Source: Lineus longissimus (lineage: Eukaryota; Nemertea; Pilidiophora; Heteronemertea; Lineidae). Taken from it: a stretch of DNA of 64,000 nt. The notes beneath the pieces were generated by a model that was not told the origin of the DNA, did no database searches, and saw nothing but the letters and a program-made list of their open reading frames with translations. This document shows, in pieces, positions 1 to 13,061 of this stretch; the first letter of the stretch is position 1; each line of letters begins with the position of its first letter. The position numbers were made by a program, and so were the translations under genes. The DNA lies in NCBI RefSeq assembly GCF_910592395.1, contig NC_088309.1, positions 12,094,599-12,158,598 of the forward strand, given 5' to 3'.

Positions 1-1855
1 TATGCCTTTTAGGAAACACATGATTTTATTGCTGTGATGTTTGATGATTATCTCTGCAATCAGCGATAAAAAGATCACTCATCTGAATGTTTGATAACCA
101 GTTTGATATCTATTGATATTTATCTATATCATACGTCGCAGTGACAACATATTCTAGTCCCAGACTGAACAATGTTAAAACTTTCTGTGGTTTTTCTTGA
201 AAAACCTAATGTAGATTCATGAAAATAAAAGTCGCAAAAAATTTCTTTAAAAAATGGTGCAAAGATTTTGACTGTTTGCAGTATATTTATTGAAGTAAAT
301 GTTTATTCCTCAAATAAGAAGGTGACATTTGAAACCTGCGAAGTCTGAAACTTTGAAATGACTTCTTGACTCCTTCATTCTCCTGTTCTTACGCACGTGA
401 ATCATGAATTGTGACAATCATGAATCGTAAAGTGAAAACCAGTGGAAAGTCAGTTAAATAATATTGCTATTAAAATATGAGTTGATTCTGGTTCGCTTGT
501 TGTCGTAAATATTTTCTGCTTCGGTTGGCAAAATAATATTGTGTCAGTGACAGTAAATCTCTTGTCAGTAGACAATTCATTGATTTAAGACTTGAAGCGT
601 GTGATGTAAATTTGTTTAATTTTCATCCGCAGATCTTTATTCAGTTGCCTCTCATGAAATATAAATAGACAAAACTACCTTATCTTTTTAGGGACTATAT
701 GCAGGGGCAAAAGGTGTTCCCCGGTTTGCCAACCCATCTGTAGTTTCAGTATTTAGTACTGAAATTTGGTGAATTAGTACTGAAAGCCACTTGCAATTTC
801 ATATAATAATTCCATTAGAAATACTGAAGATTACTTATAACAATAATATTCTGGAAAATAGGTATATTATTACAATAAATTATTTTTAGTTTATGAATGA
901 CAGATCATTAATTCACAGTCTATTGACAACGTGATTTTAGTGGGGAAAAAAGGCTGAAATGGATATTAATTCTGCAGATGAATATTTGCGTCTTGTATAA
1001 CTGATATCGGTATGCGATAGCTTGTGTCCCGGTCATATTTCTTTAGTGTTTCAGTTAGGATTGCCTGATTACGTCGATCTGATCAAAATACATAATACAT
1101 TATTGGTCTTCCAAATTTGCTCTGGTCATTGTTGTTAAAGGTGTAGGCTATTAGTAATTACTGGAAAATATAAATACAGTACACACATTTCAGTAGTGCT
1201 GTTATTATGCATATGGAGTTGCTGAAACTCAGTACTGATAACATTTTTCTACACATCAGCATTGTTGAAGATGAAAATTTCAAATTGTGTAAAAATGCGT
1301 ACCGGATATACATTTCAATTACTAGTTTCAAATATTTTAGGAACGACAATGCCTTTAACTGGGAGTGTCATGTCTCGAGCAGATCTCTCTGAACGCGGCT
1401 AATGTGTTCTAACAGATGTGAATCAGAGAGTGGGATATTACCCCAATATCTCTCTTGCCCTAAGCATGCTAAGTAGTTGTCTCGGATAGTGAAAAAAACA
1501 CGCCCGGGCAGTCAAACTTTTGTTCCATTGGTTAAATTGTCTTAGCGGAGGGAATACTTGATAGTCAATGGATCAATGGTGACATTTCGAGTTTGTTATT
1601 GTGAGTCTAGACTTGTTGCCAATGGTGCATTGTTCGTTGAGATATATTAGTGGACTCGATTGATAGAGCATTCTTCGAGCGGTTGCAACGAAATGAGATT
1701 GGGAAAACCATCATCCATTTCCGTGTCATTAGGAATTGGCTTAATCTAAATAGAAGAGAAACACATCCCTTATGTAGAGTGGCTTAGACAGGCCATCATA
1801 ATTTCTATTTCTGAAAGTCAGAATTTATTGTTCATATGTGAATCGCTCTACTTAT
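1..1855. other. Non-coding stretch, nothing recognised
   Basis: AT-rich DNA with no convincing exon, RNA gene or complete transposon on either strand. The only local structure noted is a short hairpin around 745-767, with arms TTTCAGTA and TACTGAAA. It could be intron or upstream flank of the gon-4-like gene further right. Confidence 0.5.
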
Positions 1856-2045
1856 AACTTAAGTGCTCAACTTACTCGATCCCCCAACTAACTATTTTGA
1901 GCACTCGAGATTTTAAGTCGAGCGCTTGAGTTTTAGTCGAGTGCTTGTTATAACTCAAGCGTAAGTTATAAGTTGGGCGCCCAAGTTATAAGTCAAGCAC
2001 TCAAGATAGAAAGTCTAGTTATAAAGTTATAAGTGGTCACGTTAT
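1856..2045. repeat. Degenerate tandem repeat (TATAAGTCGAGC-like)
   Basis: A run of diverged 20-25 bp units built on variants of AGTCGAGCGCTTGAGTTATA. Internal short palindromes such as CTTGAGTTATAACTCAAG-like blocks occur. Copies differ by many substitutions, so it is an old minisatellite. Confidence 0.5.
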
Positions 2046-4600
2046 TATGACTCAAGTAATTTAAAAGAATTTCAGACATTCAGAAATTTATCAAATGTGT
2101 TAATGTGATGACGTGGAATCCGGAAGTCTTGTAGATTATTATGTCACATTTATGTCCAATCATGTACTCATATTGTAGATTTTGGTAGTAAAAATGTGAT
2201 GATCGTATGATTTATACTGGCTTCAAATTAAATTCATGCTCACCGTCACTGGCAGTCTACAACATGAAATGAAACACCGCCATTTGAAACTTGATACATT
2301 AAAAAAAGACAAGATTATCTCTACCAGAAGAAGTACGGACCCCATCAATAAAAGGTTGATTATAGACTATGGATTAAATGACGCAGGCTGTTCAAATTTG
2401 TGATTTAGAACAGACTTGACTCGTCTCACAAGACGCTAAACCGTGTGATGAATTATGTATAAAACTCTTGGATTAAAAGCTAAGAATCTGCCGACTCCTT
2501 TTAACCCTTTGGGCCTCCTCATCAAGATCTATCTTAAGCAAAGTGGGGTAAGTTTCCAGAAATTCCATTTACCTTTCAACTGAAATCTCTGAAAATTGTG
2601 TAAAGATTTTGGAAAAAATGATATTTTCACAATTTTTTTTGATAATTGATAATTGATAATTTCTTTTATCATAAAAAATGCTTTTCTTCAAAAGTAACTG
2701 GCAATATTGTTCCCATCTAGAGGTCTTATTTGTAAGATTCCTCCCTGAGTTACTTCACGTCAAAGTAATGTCAGCCTTGACTATTTCAATACACACAGGG
2801 TTCTATCTATCCAGCTGACACCCTCCAATCTACCGGGGTAATAATCTAGAGGCATGGTCAGTTTTCATGGCTTCAGATTGACCCTACCAGTCTTAGAAGC
2901 CTTGAAGACAATCAACTACTTTTTTCAAAGTGTCAAACAACAAAATTGGTTTCCGTGAAAAAGAACCATAAAATGCCAGTAGGTCTGGCATCTTTAAATG
3001 GCACGTTGAAATCAAAATCCAGGGAAAACTCGGCGTCCCTTGGCTCTCATGACATTGCTGAAGCTCCTCAGCAATGGTTAAGAGGTTGTCATGACATCTG
3101 ATGTACTGGACTAGCTTTCTTACTTGTAAGTTGAATGTTGGTGGCGTAGGATGTGAGATGGATCCAGATTAGTCCCCTGAGACATGAGGATAATACCATC
3201 AGTATGGTATGCATTAGGGATGTCTTTCTGATAAAAGAGATCCTTCTGCAGCAGAAGCTGAGTGCCCTCTGCCACTGTTCCATCGTTCTAAGATAACAAT
3301 ATTTCTGATTACAGCCTTAATCTTTCAGAAGCAGAAGGCATTAGTGTCCTTGGCTGAGAGTGTATTCACCCCGGAAAAAGGGGATATATTCACCCCGGAA
3401 GAAGGGGATGTCATCTGTCGCTTACTGGTTTGGCAAAATTTATGAAAATACAAGAAAATGGTCATTTCATGAATTTATAGTTGAAACAAAAGAAGTTCCT
3501 TCTAGTGACACAGCTATCTGGTACACACTGAATGAAATAGCGAGTTGACCTTCAAAGTACTGCCATGACCATGTACATACTACACCATAAAAATGAAGCG
3601 TGGTTAACCAATAAATACATTTTTTTAAGGGCTCATAATTTCACTGAATGTGTAGAGGATGAATCTGACAACCGGATGGAAGATGTTGTATTTCTAAAAC
3701 TACATCCATAAACTCATGATTAAGTGTACTTGTGAGACTTCGGTTGTTCAAAAGCAAGGGAGTTTTGTAGCCTGGGAGACCACAGGTGCAGTATCATGAC
3801 CATAATGACATCAAGTTGGTTGCTCAAGAAAACTGAATGAATCGGTGCTCAATTTGCTCCAAGTTTACTTGGACAAAATGGTCTGTAGAACAGATTTAGA
3901 AAAGGTACAGCTGTTTGATTCTTGTCAAATATTTGATTGGGTTACCCTGTCCTTGTCCAAGTTGACCATGTGGACATTTGCAACTCGATTCATCATTTTT
4001 GGTAACGTAACCCATGTTGGAGTATGATAGATGCCTAATTGATGTCATGACGATGATTGCTGAAGTACATGATATTCGATAAAAATTAATTATTAACAGT
4101 TTCATCTGTCACTGAATATTAGTAGAAAAGTTATTAATCAAAATTGTGCATGCATTTCTGTTTCCTTAACTTCAAATTAGAAATGCTGCACAAATTTAAG
4201 GCAGGAAACTTTTATTAAGATATTATGGGAAATAGTAGGTTAACCACTTTGTTATAGCGCATTTTATAATGTTGCAACAGCTCAAAAATTCGGATCTCGT
4301 GTGACGTACGCACAGGTAAACACCATACAGGTAAACGCATTACATTATGCCATTATATCATAGATCGCCAAAAGGGCTTCATGATGCACTGGACCAAAAT
4401 ACCAGTATGTCGTAATGAAATGGTTAATATTGTAAAAACAAAACTGGGTGTTGTTTGTTTTTGTTTCAAGGTTTTAAATCAATAGCTAATTTAAACCTTG
4501 AAGCAATCCTTCTAACCGCATCAGGATATTGGAATCCTATACTAGCCAGTGGGCAGCAATGTGAAACCTAGCTTATAAACCATTTCATAATAATAAAAAT
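2046..4600. other. Non-coding stretch with minor duplications
   Basis: No gene recognised. An isolated TTAACCCTTTGGGCC motif at 2511 resembles the left end of the TTAA-flanked MITEs at 9871 and 22740, but no matching right end was found. A 27-bp near-perfect tandem duplication (core ATTCACCCCGGAA) lies at about 3361-3412. Confidence 0.45.
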
Positions 4601-4629
4601 AGGAAGAATAGCAAAATGGTTCAAAGGGG

Positions 4630-5362
4630 GTTGCTTTTGGCTCACCGTAGGGGAGTCTTTACAACACCGCTGTGTCCATCGGCATCGGCGTCTTTGTCAA
4701 TATCCTGTTTGAAAACAGTGGCATGTGTCTTAAACGCTAGAGCTATGAACTTGAAACTTCCTACTCAGTACCCTCCAGGTCAGGTGACTTCTGTCAATGA
4801 ATTTCGGTCTGATCTGATTCTTGACTTGGCCACCAGGGGGCCAGAAGTGGAAACCTAAAAAGTGCATTACCTGTCTTATGAGTGATTCGTTTTCGATAAA
4901 ATTGTTATGGTAGGTTCTCCTAGCAAGGATACATCACATATACTGGTTTTTGATTTGACGTAATTTTCAAGGTCACAGAGGTCAAATGGCGTAAATTAGT
5001 CATTTAAGTGTGACTATGGCATGTTTCTTAACCGCTAAAGCTTTGAACTTAAAATTTGGTGCACATGACTCCCTACATCATGTCACCTCTGACACTGAAT
5101 TGCATTCTGATCTGATTCTCAACTTGGCCACCAGGAGGCTAAAACTAAAAAAGGTAACAGGTGCATGGTAGTGACTTGTTTTCGATGATATTTTTATTGT
5201 AGGTACTCCAAGCAAGGATACATCACATGGACTTTGGTTTGACATCGACTTAGGTTTGACCTATATACTATACATGTAGCATGTTTCTTAACCAGGTTGA
5301 ATTCCTGACCATCAAATATCTACATGGTGAGCACAATGGCCCCTGGCTGTTTCATAATTTGT
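4630..5362 (+). repeat. Diverged copy of the GCTCACC/AGGTGAGC repeat family
   Basis: It opens with GGCTCACCGTAGGGGAG. Internal units have the family phrase GCCACCAGGGGGCC at about 4830 and again, diverged, near 5130. It carries TCAAGGTCACAGAGGTCA at 4967-4984 and ends with GTGAGCACAATGGCCCCTGG near 5330-5362. The same blocks occur in the much better preserved copies at 47349, 56136 and 63086. The short open frame at 4616-4858 is repeat sequence, not a gene. Confidence 0.7.
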
Positions 5363-6640
5363 TGAAGGTTTTTGTCGTTTAAAAGTTTTTGGAAACCTGG
5401 TGCTATAAGTCAATGCCAACAGGATTGGAACCAGATATGTGGCCCCTCTCTAGCAGAGATCAAACAAAAGTATGTCTGATCCAGCTTGGCTGTTCATTTT
5501 ACTAGCAGCTTAGCAATGTCTGATCCTGCTCATCTTTGATACCTCCAATAGGTCAACTTCCCACATTTATAACAGGTAGTCAATGACTTGGCAATTGTCA
5601 CGATGAATCCAGCTTGGCTCATTTTAGTGCCAATGTAGCCAACCTTTTATTAAACTATTATGGGGGGAATAATCAGGTTCTGACAAAACAACTTGAAGAT
5701 GGAGATCCTTTCTTCTTGTATATTCCAAATTCTTAAAAATACAGCATTTATATAATGGATAGCTTCAGTCACAGATTGGCGAGTCCAAATCTGGTGTTCA
5801 CAGGCTGGAGTCGAAGACCTGAATAACCGTATACAATCTTTGATTTACCATGAAAACTATAACAATACAAAATCACCAAGGAGACATAATACAAACTTTG
5901 ACAAATTAAACATGTTTCTGATTGAAAGACTTATACTAATTACACTTGCCAATCAAGCGTCTCCAACTTGTCTGAACATACTTGATTAATAAAACAATGA
6001 CCTTATAGTGAAAGAGTTAAACCCTCAGTAACCGTTGTTTTCAGAATTAGCTAACTAGTTTTGTGTTTTGACATGTTCGATATGTCATATATTCACCTTA
6101 AACATTATGAGAAATGATAACGTGTAAATTTATATTTTTGATGAAAAGTGCACCATAAAAAAACTACCAGAATTCTTACCAATCTCTATATGCCTCAAGC
6201 AGAGTATTATTTTAAATGCTTTTGAAAACAGTTCTTGTCAGCTGCAGGACCATTCTTTTTTTAGAAAAAGCCCATATAAACTGATGCAAATATTTAGTCC
6301 GTATCATATCTGTTGAAATATTTGTTGGTAGTTCATGTCTATTTAGGGGTTTTTATGGCGCTGAGGGCACCCTGTTTTTGTTTGGCAAAAGAGTTACGTT
6401 GTGTGATGAAGGCGTTGTGTGATGAAGGCGAAAGAATCCTTTATTTTATAAGATAGGGCGCCTTCTGTGACATCATTCTCCCATCCCTTTGAAGTCCTTC
6501 ACTTGCATGTTTATCTAATGAAAACTGATGTCTACATCATTGGTCATTTCTGTCATCAGTGTATACTTGGTTGCTCATGTCTGAGATTTTGAACTTATCA
6601 TTTCAAAAATGACACTTTTTCTGATTTAGATGTGTTTGGG
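5363..6640. other. Non-coding stretch, nothing recognised
   Basis: No coding signal, RNA gene or transposon end identified. A 17-bp direct duplication (GTTGTGTGATGAAGGCG) is present near 6397-6430. Confidence 0.45.
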
Positions 6641-6649
6641 ATCATGGAA

Positions 6650-6850
6650 ATGAGCTTTTGATTTAGGAATGTTTTGATCATGCTGTTTTCAATAAATCGC
6701 TGGATATGGCGTGAGGTAATCGATTTTGGTCACTGATATATCGTGATCTGTGATTTAGGACGTAATTGATCTGTTTGGTTGCTGAAATATGCTTTTGATT
6801 TAGGGATGTTTCGATGATGCTGTTTTTGATAAATCCTTGGATATGGCTGA
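6650..6850. repeat. Two-copy tandem duplication, about 138-bp period
   Basis: The phrase GCTTTTGATTTAGGAATGTTT with its downstream CTGTTTT-ATAAATC-TGGATATGG at about 6653 recurs at about 6791 with several substitutions. This is an old local tandem duplication. Confidence 0.5.
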
Positions 6851-6859
6851 TTTAACTGG

Positions 6860-9640
6860 TTTGGTTGGGATCATGTCAACCAATAATATCTATGTGTGGA
6901 CATAGTTTAGCCAAACAATTGGTGAGCACTTTGGTGTGAGAGAGCCGTATCATCTTCATGTCACTCTCTATGAAAGGCAGTTTCAATGTAGGTAAGATTT
7001 CGCCATCTAAAAACCTTATATTTTGAAATAGTGCGCTCAAAGATGGTCCTGAACGTGAAGTGACTGATCGAAATAATGCAATTTGCAAGTTGAGATTAGA
7101 GCAATTGCCACACTTTGTGTTGCCCTTGTTCTTGCTATAAAGGTTGTTTGGTGACCATATAAGATGGCTGTTTAACCACCCCCATTCAGCTGAACGAGGA
7201 AAGTAGCTCAACATAAACCACAAACTTGGCTCCATGGACAAACAGCATTTCCTTTATCAATACAGGGAAAAGTTTTATGATAAGAAGAAGAGATGCTATC
7301 AGTGGTTAGTCGAAAGGATGGCCCATTTGATTGGGATAAATCAGCAGTAGCTTAGTGTTTTGTCACAGATGTGAGAGATAACTACCTTTTTGTCAGCCAT
7401 TAACCAAAGTATGGTTTGCTATCCGGCTACAGAACATGTTGATTCTGGATAAATTGGTCATTTGTGGCCCTCAATGACTTAGCTTACATTGAATACAATT
7501 TGTAGTGTTATGCCATAACGTCACAGATATCGCCTTCGTGGGGTCGACTGCATGGACACACCAAGGCACCCCCTCATAAACACCGATTTATGCCATCATA
7601 AACACTGATGAATTCTCTCATGCAGATAATTGATTCACTGAAGAGGCAATTAACATTAGCTAGCTGGAATGAATTCGATTGCAATAGATATAGAACTGAT
7701 TTGATTGGTCAATTCCAAGGTACCTATTGGTAGTTGACCAATCGAGAAGCTGTTTATTTACAATAATGGCAATATACCTGCTTTTCTTGATGCTTGAGAG
7801 GAAGCGTTAAGTGATTCGACCGATTTTCGGTGATTTAAAAGAAATGTCATCAAGAGATCACTGGGAACGACATCATTTGTTTAATAAAGTACTCTCATTC
7901 CCATTATTAGTACATTGGGAGAGGTTTATCTTGCATTTGTGTATGCCACTCTTTGCACTGAATAAATGAAGATCTGTTTCTCAGTGGTTTAGTAGGAAAT
8001 GCTGAAGCCAGTTTGCTCTCACATTGACCTCCAAAGATTTGCATCTTATCAAAATATACACCAGCTATGTTAATGGTAGTTTAAGGATGGTCTACGCAAT
8101 ACAGAAATCACCTACCATCAGAATCACTCAATTGATGTTAATAACTGCTTTTTACCCACAAAATCACAAGTGACTCTTAAGACCTCTGTTAGTCCGCATC
8201 ATCCTTGTGAAAATGTAATATTGATTTTGACTGAGTAGGATTTACTCGGAAACATCGCTATTCAGTTTGTGAGCAATCGCCTCCATCAAGAATAACCTTT
8301 CAAATATCAGATTGGTTTAAACTTCAGGGTCTGATCATATCTCAATCCTGAGGCTGGTCCAACACACAAAGACTTAGTCCCTTTGTGTGAATGTAGTAGA
8401 GTCAAGCTGTTTCAAGGTATTATACGATCTATCGGACAAATATGTTGAAATATCTTGTTTTGGATCCCATTAATGATGTAAAGCCTTCCTACTCTCATCT
8501 TCAGTTTTCGTAGTCTAGAGCTGTAAAACTGTTCAGACGGTTGTCAATTGGTCATTGATTGTTGCTCTTAGATCAAAGGTCTGCATTGCCCTATTCGTAT
8601 TCAGTCAGTGCCAGAATCATCAGTAACCAATTTGTCTCCATTCTGTAGTTGATAAGCATCTGATATATGCAAGGAATTCTAGTTGTTCTCATCATGGGTG
8701 GGATATTCCAATCTCTCTCCAAGCCAGCAACCCATTCTTACAGGCAAGGCTGCAATGCCAAGTACTGTGCAATGTGTGATATGGAGTGTTACAAGAGGCA
8801 TTCCTTTCGGAAATCAGGGTTGTTGAGCTCTGAGTTTTGTCCGTGAAAGACTGAATTTTTGGATGCTGCTGACTTCACCCAAGTTTTTGGCAGAGAATTG
8901 GATTGTTTAAAATCTGAAGAAGTTGAAATGATTTGTATATGTATATCGGTATATGGATAGCCTCTTTCTATTTTCAGCACCAAATGTTCTAACTCTGCTT
9001 GTGATTACAGTGTTGTGTATTAAACCAAGTTTGTGAACATCGTTAGATCAATGCAGGCTTTGATTCTAACATTTTGGGTCCTTAGCTGGTGACACACTTG
9101 CAGGAAAATATCCCGTGCCCATGGCAGTATTTCTCTTCAGTGCTTTGCAAGTCATGAGGAATTCGAGCCCTTCTTTCTGCGACCCATTTTATAGGACAGA
9201 TAAAGTGTTATTGAAAAAGACTTAGGAGAGAAACCCAATAAGTAGTCTTAGTACTTAATGAATGAGAGTTCTAATTATAGTTGGCACAAAACCAACAATA
9301 ATTGAGATAATTAAATTTGCTCACGAGTTGAAGTGATCAATCAAAGTAATGAATACAGCAGTGGAGTTCTCATTTATTTATGGATAAATGTGGTATCAGA
9401 ATTTATATCACATTAGCTTAATAAAGGTCAAAAAGAGAAGTCTATCAATGAAACCATTTTAATGAAAAGTCACTTGCTTTATCTTTCTCTATTCAAAAAT
9501 AATGCCAATATTGATACTTTGCATGTTATGTAATGAAATAACTCTACGACTGACATGACTCAGTAGTTACGGTTTCTGCAACTTTAAAGTTTAAGTTTCA
9601 ACTTTTAAGTTAAAGGTTTTCCCTAAATCAAACTTAAGCA
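6860..9640. other. Non-coding stretch, nothing firmly recognised
   Basis: A 121-codon open frame on the minus strand (6876-7241) shows no motif, no compositional bias and no splice context that I can recognise, so I do not call it a gene. The rest contains no recognised feature. Confidence 0.4.
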
Positions 9641-9870
9641 GTGCTACCTGAAGACGACGAGAAGGGCTTGGAAACGGCATCCTTGGCTCTCTCCGAAAGC
9701 AATGCCGGGCCAGGGGGGACACTGCCCTCGCATGCCCCCCATTCTGGTTTCATTATCTGTCCCTGTTTCTACGCCTGTGGACATAGATCTACATTATTGG
9801 GCACCCATGGTGTTAATAGGCATACAGGACTGCAAATGAGAGAGGTATAGTTGTTGATGCCAATCGTTAA

Positions 9871-10541
9871 CCCTTTGGGTTCCGGCTGCTTATGTAACCC
9901 CTGCGCCGAGGCTTTTTGAAGAAATTTAATTTTTTAAAAGTTTTTATACTAGTATGGCAAACATGTTGTAAATAGACCCTATAAACCATATATATTTGGC
10001 CTTTGGCTAGTGCTGCTAGATGCAGTAGGCCCTGAAGGTAAAACAGCATGATTACAATCACAGTCCAGCTCTGACCCCTAACACCCCCTGGCTACTAGTG
10101 GTAGACTACTTTCTGACCACCCCCAGACCCTCAGGGCACCTCCCTAGGGACACCCCACGGGACATTCCTTCACCGCTCACCCTCAAACCTAGTAATATAT
10201 CATGCCTATGCAGGAAATCACAGCTGCTAGAACCACCCAGGCTACCATTTTTCACTTTTTGAATTTGGCGCCTGTGATCATGTGACACAATAAGAAAAAC
10301 AGAGTTCCAGTCATCCACGCAAAAAGTCATCCCAGTGCTGCCATCTGAGAATTTTAACTGTACCTATATTTTAGAATTACCCGTGTGGCATACGACCATA
10401 TGTGGAACGTCCAAATCAATGGGAATAACGATAAACCTTGGCACACTACAGACATGAAATGTGGACGTACGTCGAATGTCTAGGGCACATCAATTTCCAA
10501 AAAGTGGACGTACGTCGTACGTCTATTAGGCACCCAAAAGG
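9871..10541. mobile_element. TTAA-flanked non-autonomous DNA transposon (piggyBac-like MITE)
   Basis: The element begins CCCTTTGGGTTCC directly after TTAA (9867-9870). It ends GGCACCCAAAAGG directly before TTAA (10542-10545). The termini are inverted repeats of about 13 bp with two mismatches. TTAA duplication with CCC-type ends is the hallmark of piggyBac-family elements. The body has no transposase frame. Near the right end GTGGACGTACGTCG occurs twice. It lies just upstream of the first gon-4-like exon in the window. Confidence 0.55.
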
Positions 10542-10769
10542 TTAATGGGCTATGCAAATAAATTACATTCATCACATACTAATGAAATGCTCTCCTTTTA
10601 TACAGGTACTGCCAGTGGGAGGCTTGTTTGTCAGAGTCAAGAATCGTGCTTGACCATCAACAAGTTTTCTTCTCACTCTTCTCTCTCACTGCTAAGTCAC
10701 TAAAAAGTCAATGCTAAGCATGTTCAGGTCTTCAAAGTCTGTTGATTTCCTACCCTTATTTCGCTGCAG

Positions 10770-10922
10770 TTGTACCCAGAAGTTTGTGAGTTGCTCAAGC
10801 CCTATCCGGACCTCCTGCCCGACTTTGCCACGTTTCTTGCACCGGGGGAGGCACTGGAGTGTGGTTGTGCTACAGATGCTGAAGACTTTCATCGTGCAAG
10901 GGCATTCCTTCGTAAACTTGAG
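10770..10922 (+). CDS. gon4l: gon-4-like exon: first half of PAH-like domain
   Basis: The exon follows the acceptor TTTCGCTGCAG and ends before GTGAGTGAG. It is in phase 0 at both ends, 51 codons. It reads LYPEVCELLKPYPDLLPDFA, then TFLAPGEALECG, an acidic stretch, and FLRKLE. The pattern of an 'LL..YP-LL.DF..FL.P.EAL-CG' helix pair matches the paired-amphipathic-helix region of GON4L proteins. PAH domains bind short helices in SIN3-type corepressor assemblies. Confidence 0.75.
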
Positions 10923-11165
10923 GTGAGTGAGAGCAAATAAACTAGTACTTCAAAGTATCTTATACATGTTCTTGCCTTGGTGAATTGAATATACATGAGT
11001 TAGAAGAACAAAATTAGAAATTGTGTAGCCAAATATGGGTTGTCCGGGTGTCTGCAGGCTAAATAAATTAGTTGGCAAAAAAGGGGGTTATGCACCACCC
11101 CAAAAATCTGCCACTGTCATTATGTGATTCAGCATTTGATTGATATCTTCTTCTGTTTATTTCAG

Positions 11166-11347
11166 GTGCATTTTCAAAAACATCCCAACTTCTTCCATAA
11201 GATAGTCAAGGCATTGGATACATGTCGGAATGGTGCTACAGAGAAGTTACATGATCTCCAGGAGATGATGAAATCGCTGCTCAGGGGCCAGCCACATCTT
11301 CTAGAGGAGTTCATGGCATTCTTCCCAGAGGACAAACCCCCTATGTC
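11166..11347 (+). CDS. gon4l: gon-4-like exon: second half of PAH-like domain
   Basis: The exon starts after TTTATTTCAG and ends at the donor GTATGT, phase 0 in and phase 2 out. It contains VHFQKHPNFFHKIVKAL and later LLRGQPHLLEEFMAFF followed by PEDKPP. The motif 'L.G..HL..EF..FF' is the strongly conserved end of the PAH repeat in this family. The downstream intron is 10.5 kb long because it contains the Ngaro-type element at 12444-18510. Confidence 0.8.
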
Positions 11348-12443
11348 GTATGTATTCCACCATCATAGGGACCTCCCGACTTAGCTACCTTTTCTGTAGA
11401 TAAAGATGGAGACACCAATTGACTGGGTTTATTCCCTCGGTGAAATTGAAACCAATAGAAATCAAGTATGAGAATGCAAACTTTGTGTTAAAGTGATTAT
11501 CCCCCTGGCAAGCATTTTAGGCTACATCTATACGATCACTGCGAAAATAAATGTCTCTTCCTATTTCCTGCACACAAATACTTTTTAAAGTCACTCTCCG
11601 CCCGTCAACGTAAAAATATGCTTAGTTAACTTTATTTTGCTGAACCCATGCTTCTTCCATTCATGAATAGCTATTAGGTGAATTCCATAGTAATGACTGG
11701 TGTATAAATTTGAGACTTCAATCATTCTCGTGTTGATGCTGCCAACACGTGTAATATAAGGGTAAACAGTAATGTAACCTGTCAAGCAGCTGATTGTGAT
11801 TTCAACCCGAAACATATATCTGTTAACCAAACATATAACGCCAAATCATGAAAATATCACTTCGGGTCAGTCATTATCTCGCATTATACGCGCCTAAGAT
11901 GAGCCCATTCCAGCAATCCCTTCCCTGTTCTGCAATAATCTAGTTGGGGTTATTGCCTCCCAAGGAAATGATTATTTGCTCATTACCACTTAGCTCCTTA
12001 GTTTCGATGTGACCTCATATAAGACCATACTTGCCCTGATCCAAATTGAGGATAAGTAAACGATACAGATTCTTATATAACCATCCTACGACCTCCGCAC
12101 AGGGGTGCTGCCTCAACTGTTGATTTTGCTGTTGTTGAGATGACGCTCCTTGCCGAAACCTGCAGACATTCTTGCAATAATCAAGAATCCAGGGGCCTGT
12201 TGTTCAAAGCCTGGTTAGTTTAGTGACCGCCACTAAACTTAGCAGAACCCCAATTAAACTTGCTTACTTAGTGGTTGCATAGCGGCAGCTGAGCCTAGTG
12301 GAGCAAACTTGGCAGCACACTGAGATGACGATGGTTCTAAAGAATTTTATGGCCAATCATGTTAGCCGAGTCAAAACTTTTGCAAAATTGTAGACGGTTT
12401 ACACAATCAAATCATGGAAATTTACACGCCTACTTCTCATAGG
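11348..12443. other. Intron DNA between exon and Ngaro element
   Basis: No gene is recognised. A block around 12190-12340 (GGGGCCTGTTGTTCAAAGCC, then rearranged TTAGTGGC-like phrases) looks like a decayed interspersed repeat of unknown class. Confidence 0.4.
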
Positions 12444-12496
12444 GATCCAAAGTGTATCCTGGCGGTGATTGAGCGAACTGTATTTCGTCTCGCATG
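12444..12496 (+). repeat. Ngaro split direct repeat A1
   Basis: It starts GATCCAAAGTGTATCC and ends CGTCTCGCATG. The same 53 bp recur at 18233-18285, marking the left terminus of the element. Confidence 0.85.
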
Positions 12497-13061
12497 TTCA
12501 CCTTACGGTCGGCTTTTTTGTGCGCTCTCAGGTAATTATCTCCGTTTTTTGCCTATTTCTCGCTATTTTAGATTTTCTATACAGCTATCCCGTTTCTAAG
12601 TTTGTGCTCGTCCTTTTGCCAAATTTAGAGTTCGGTAAGGGCTATTATAAAGCTATAGTGAAGGTTCCAAGTTTTAGGTTACTTGGCAGTTTGGTTATTT
12701 GGTATAGCGGCCATTTCGGTTTGGTCATGTATACAGAGGTATAGGAAATGCATAGGTAAATGCATTATGGAAATAGGTCTGCTAGGGCAGCAAAACATTA
12801 GGTTTTACATTATGTAACATATCGAGGGTTGGGTGCGCACATGCGCTTTCCCGTCAAGCTCGCCGCGTGATTCGTGTTACGTGACACGCCCTTTTGTGCA
12901 CGCCGGAGATCCTTTGTTAACTGGCTTTTACACCTTTCAACTGGTTTTATAATCCCATTCATAATCTCTGGGCGTGAGTTTAAATTCAGGTCTGGTGGCA
13001 ATCTTGTTTCACTCCCTTCTTGGCCGTGGCTAGATTGCTTCGCTCCTAGAAGTTTTCTGTC

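Noticed and set aside
6876-7241. 121-codon minus-strand frame
   Set aside because: No recognisable domain, composition bias or splice context; consistent with chance in 64 kb.
9641-9850. Possible upstream gon-4-like exon (frame LPEDDEKGLETASLALSES)
   Set aside because: The acceptor is weak, the donor (GTATAG or GGTTTC) is poor, and I cannot match the peptide to the family. It remains possible but unsupported.
12469-12744. 91-codon frame at the left end of the Ngaro element
   Set aside because: It begins inside the A1 repeat and lies in the leader before ORF1, with no conserved motif; judged incidental.
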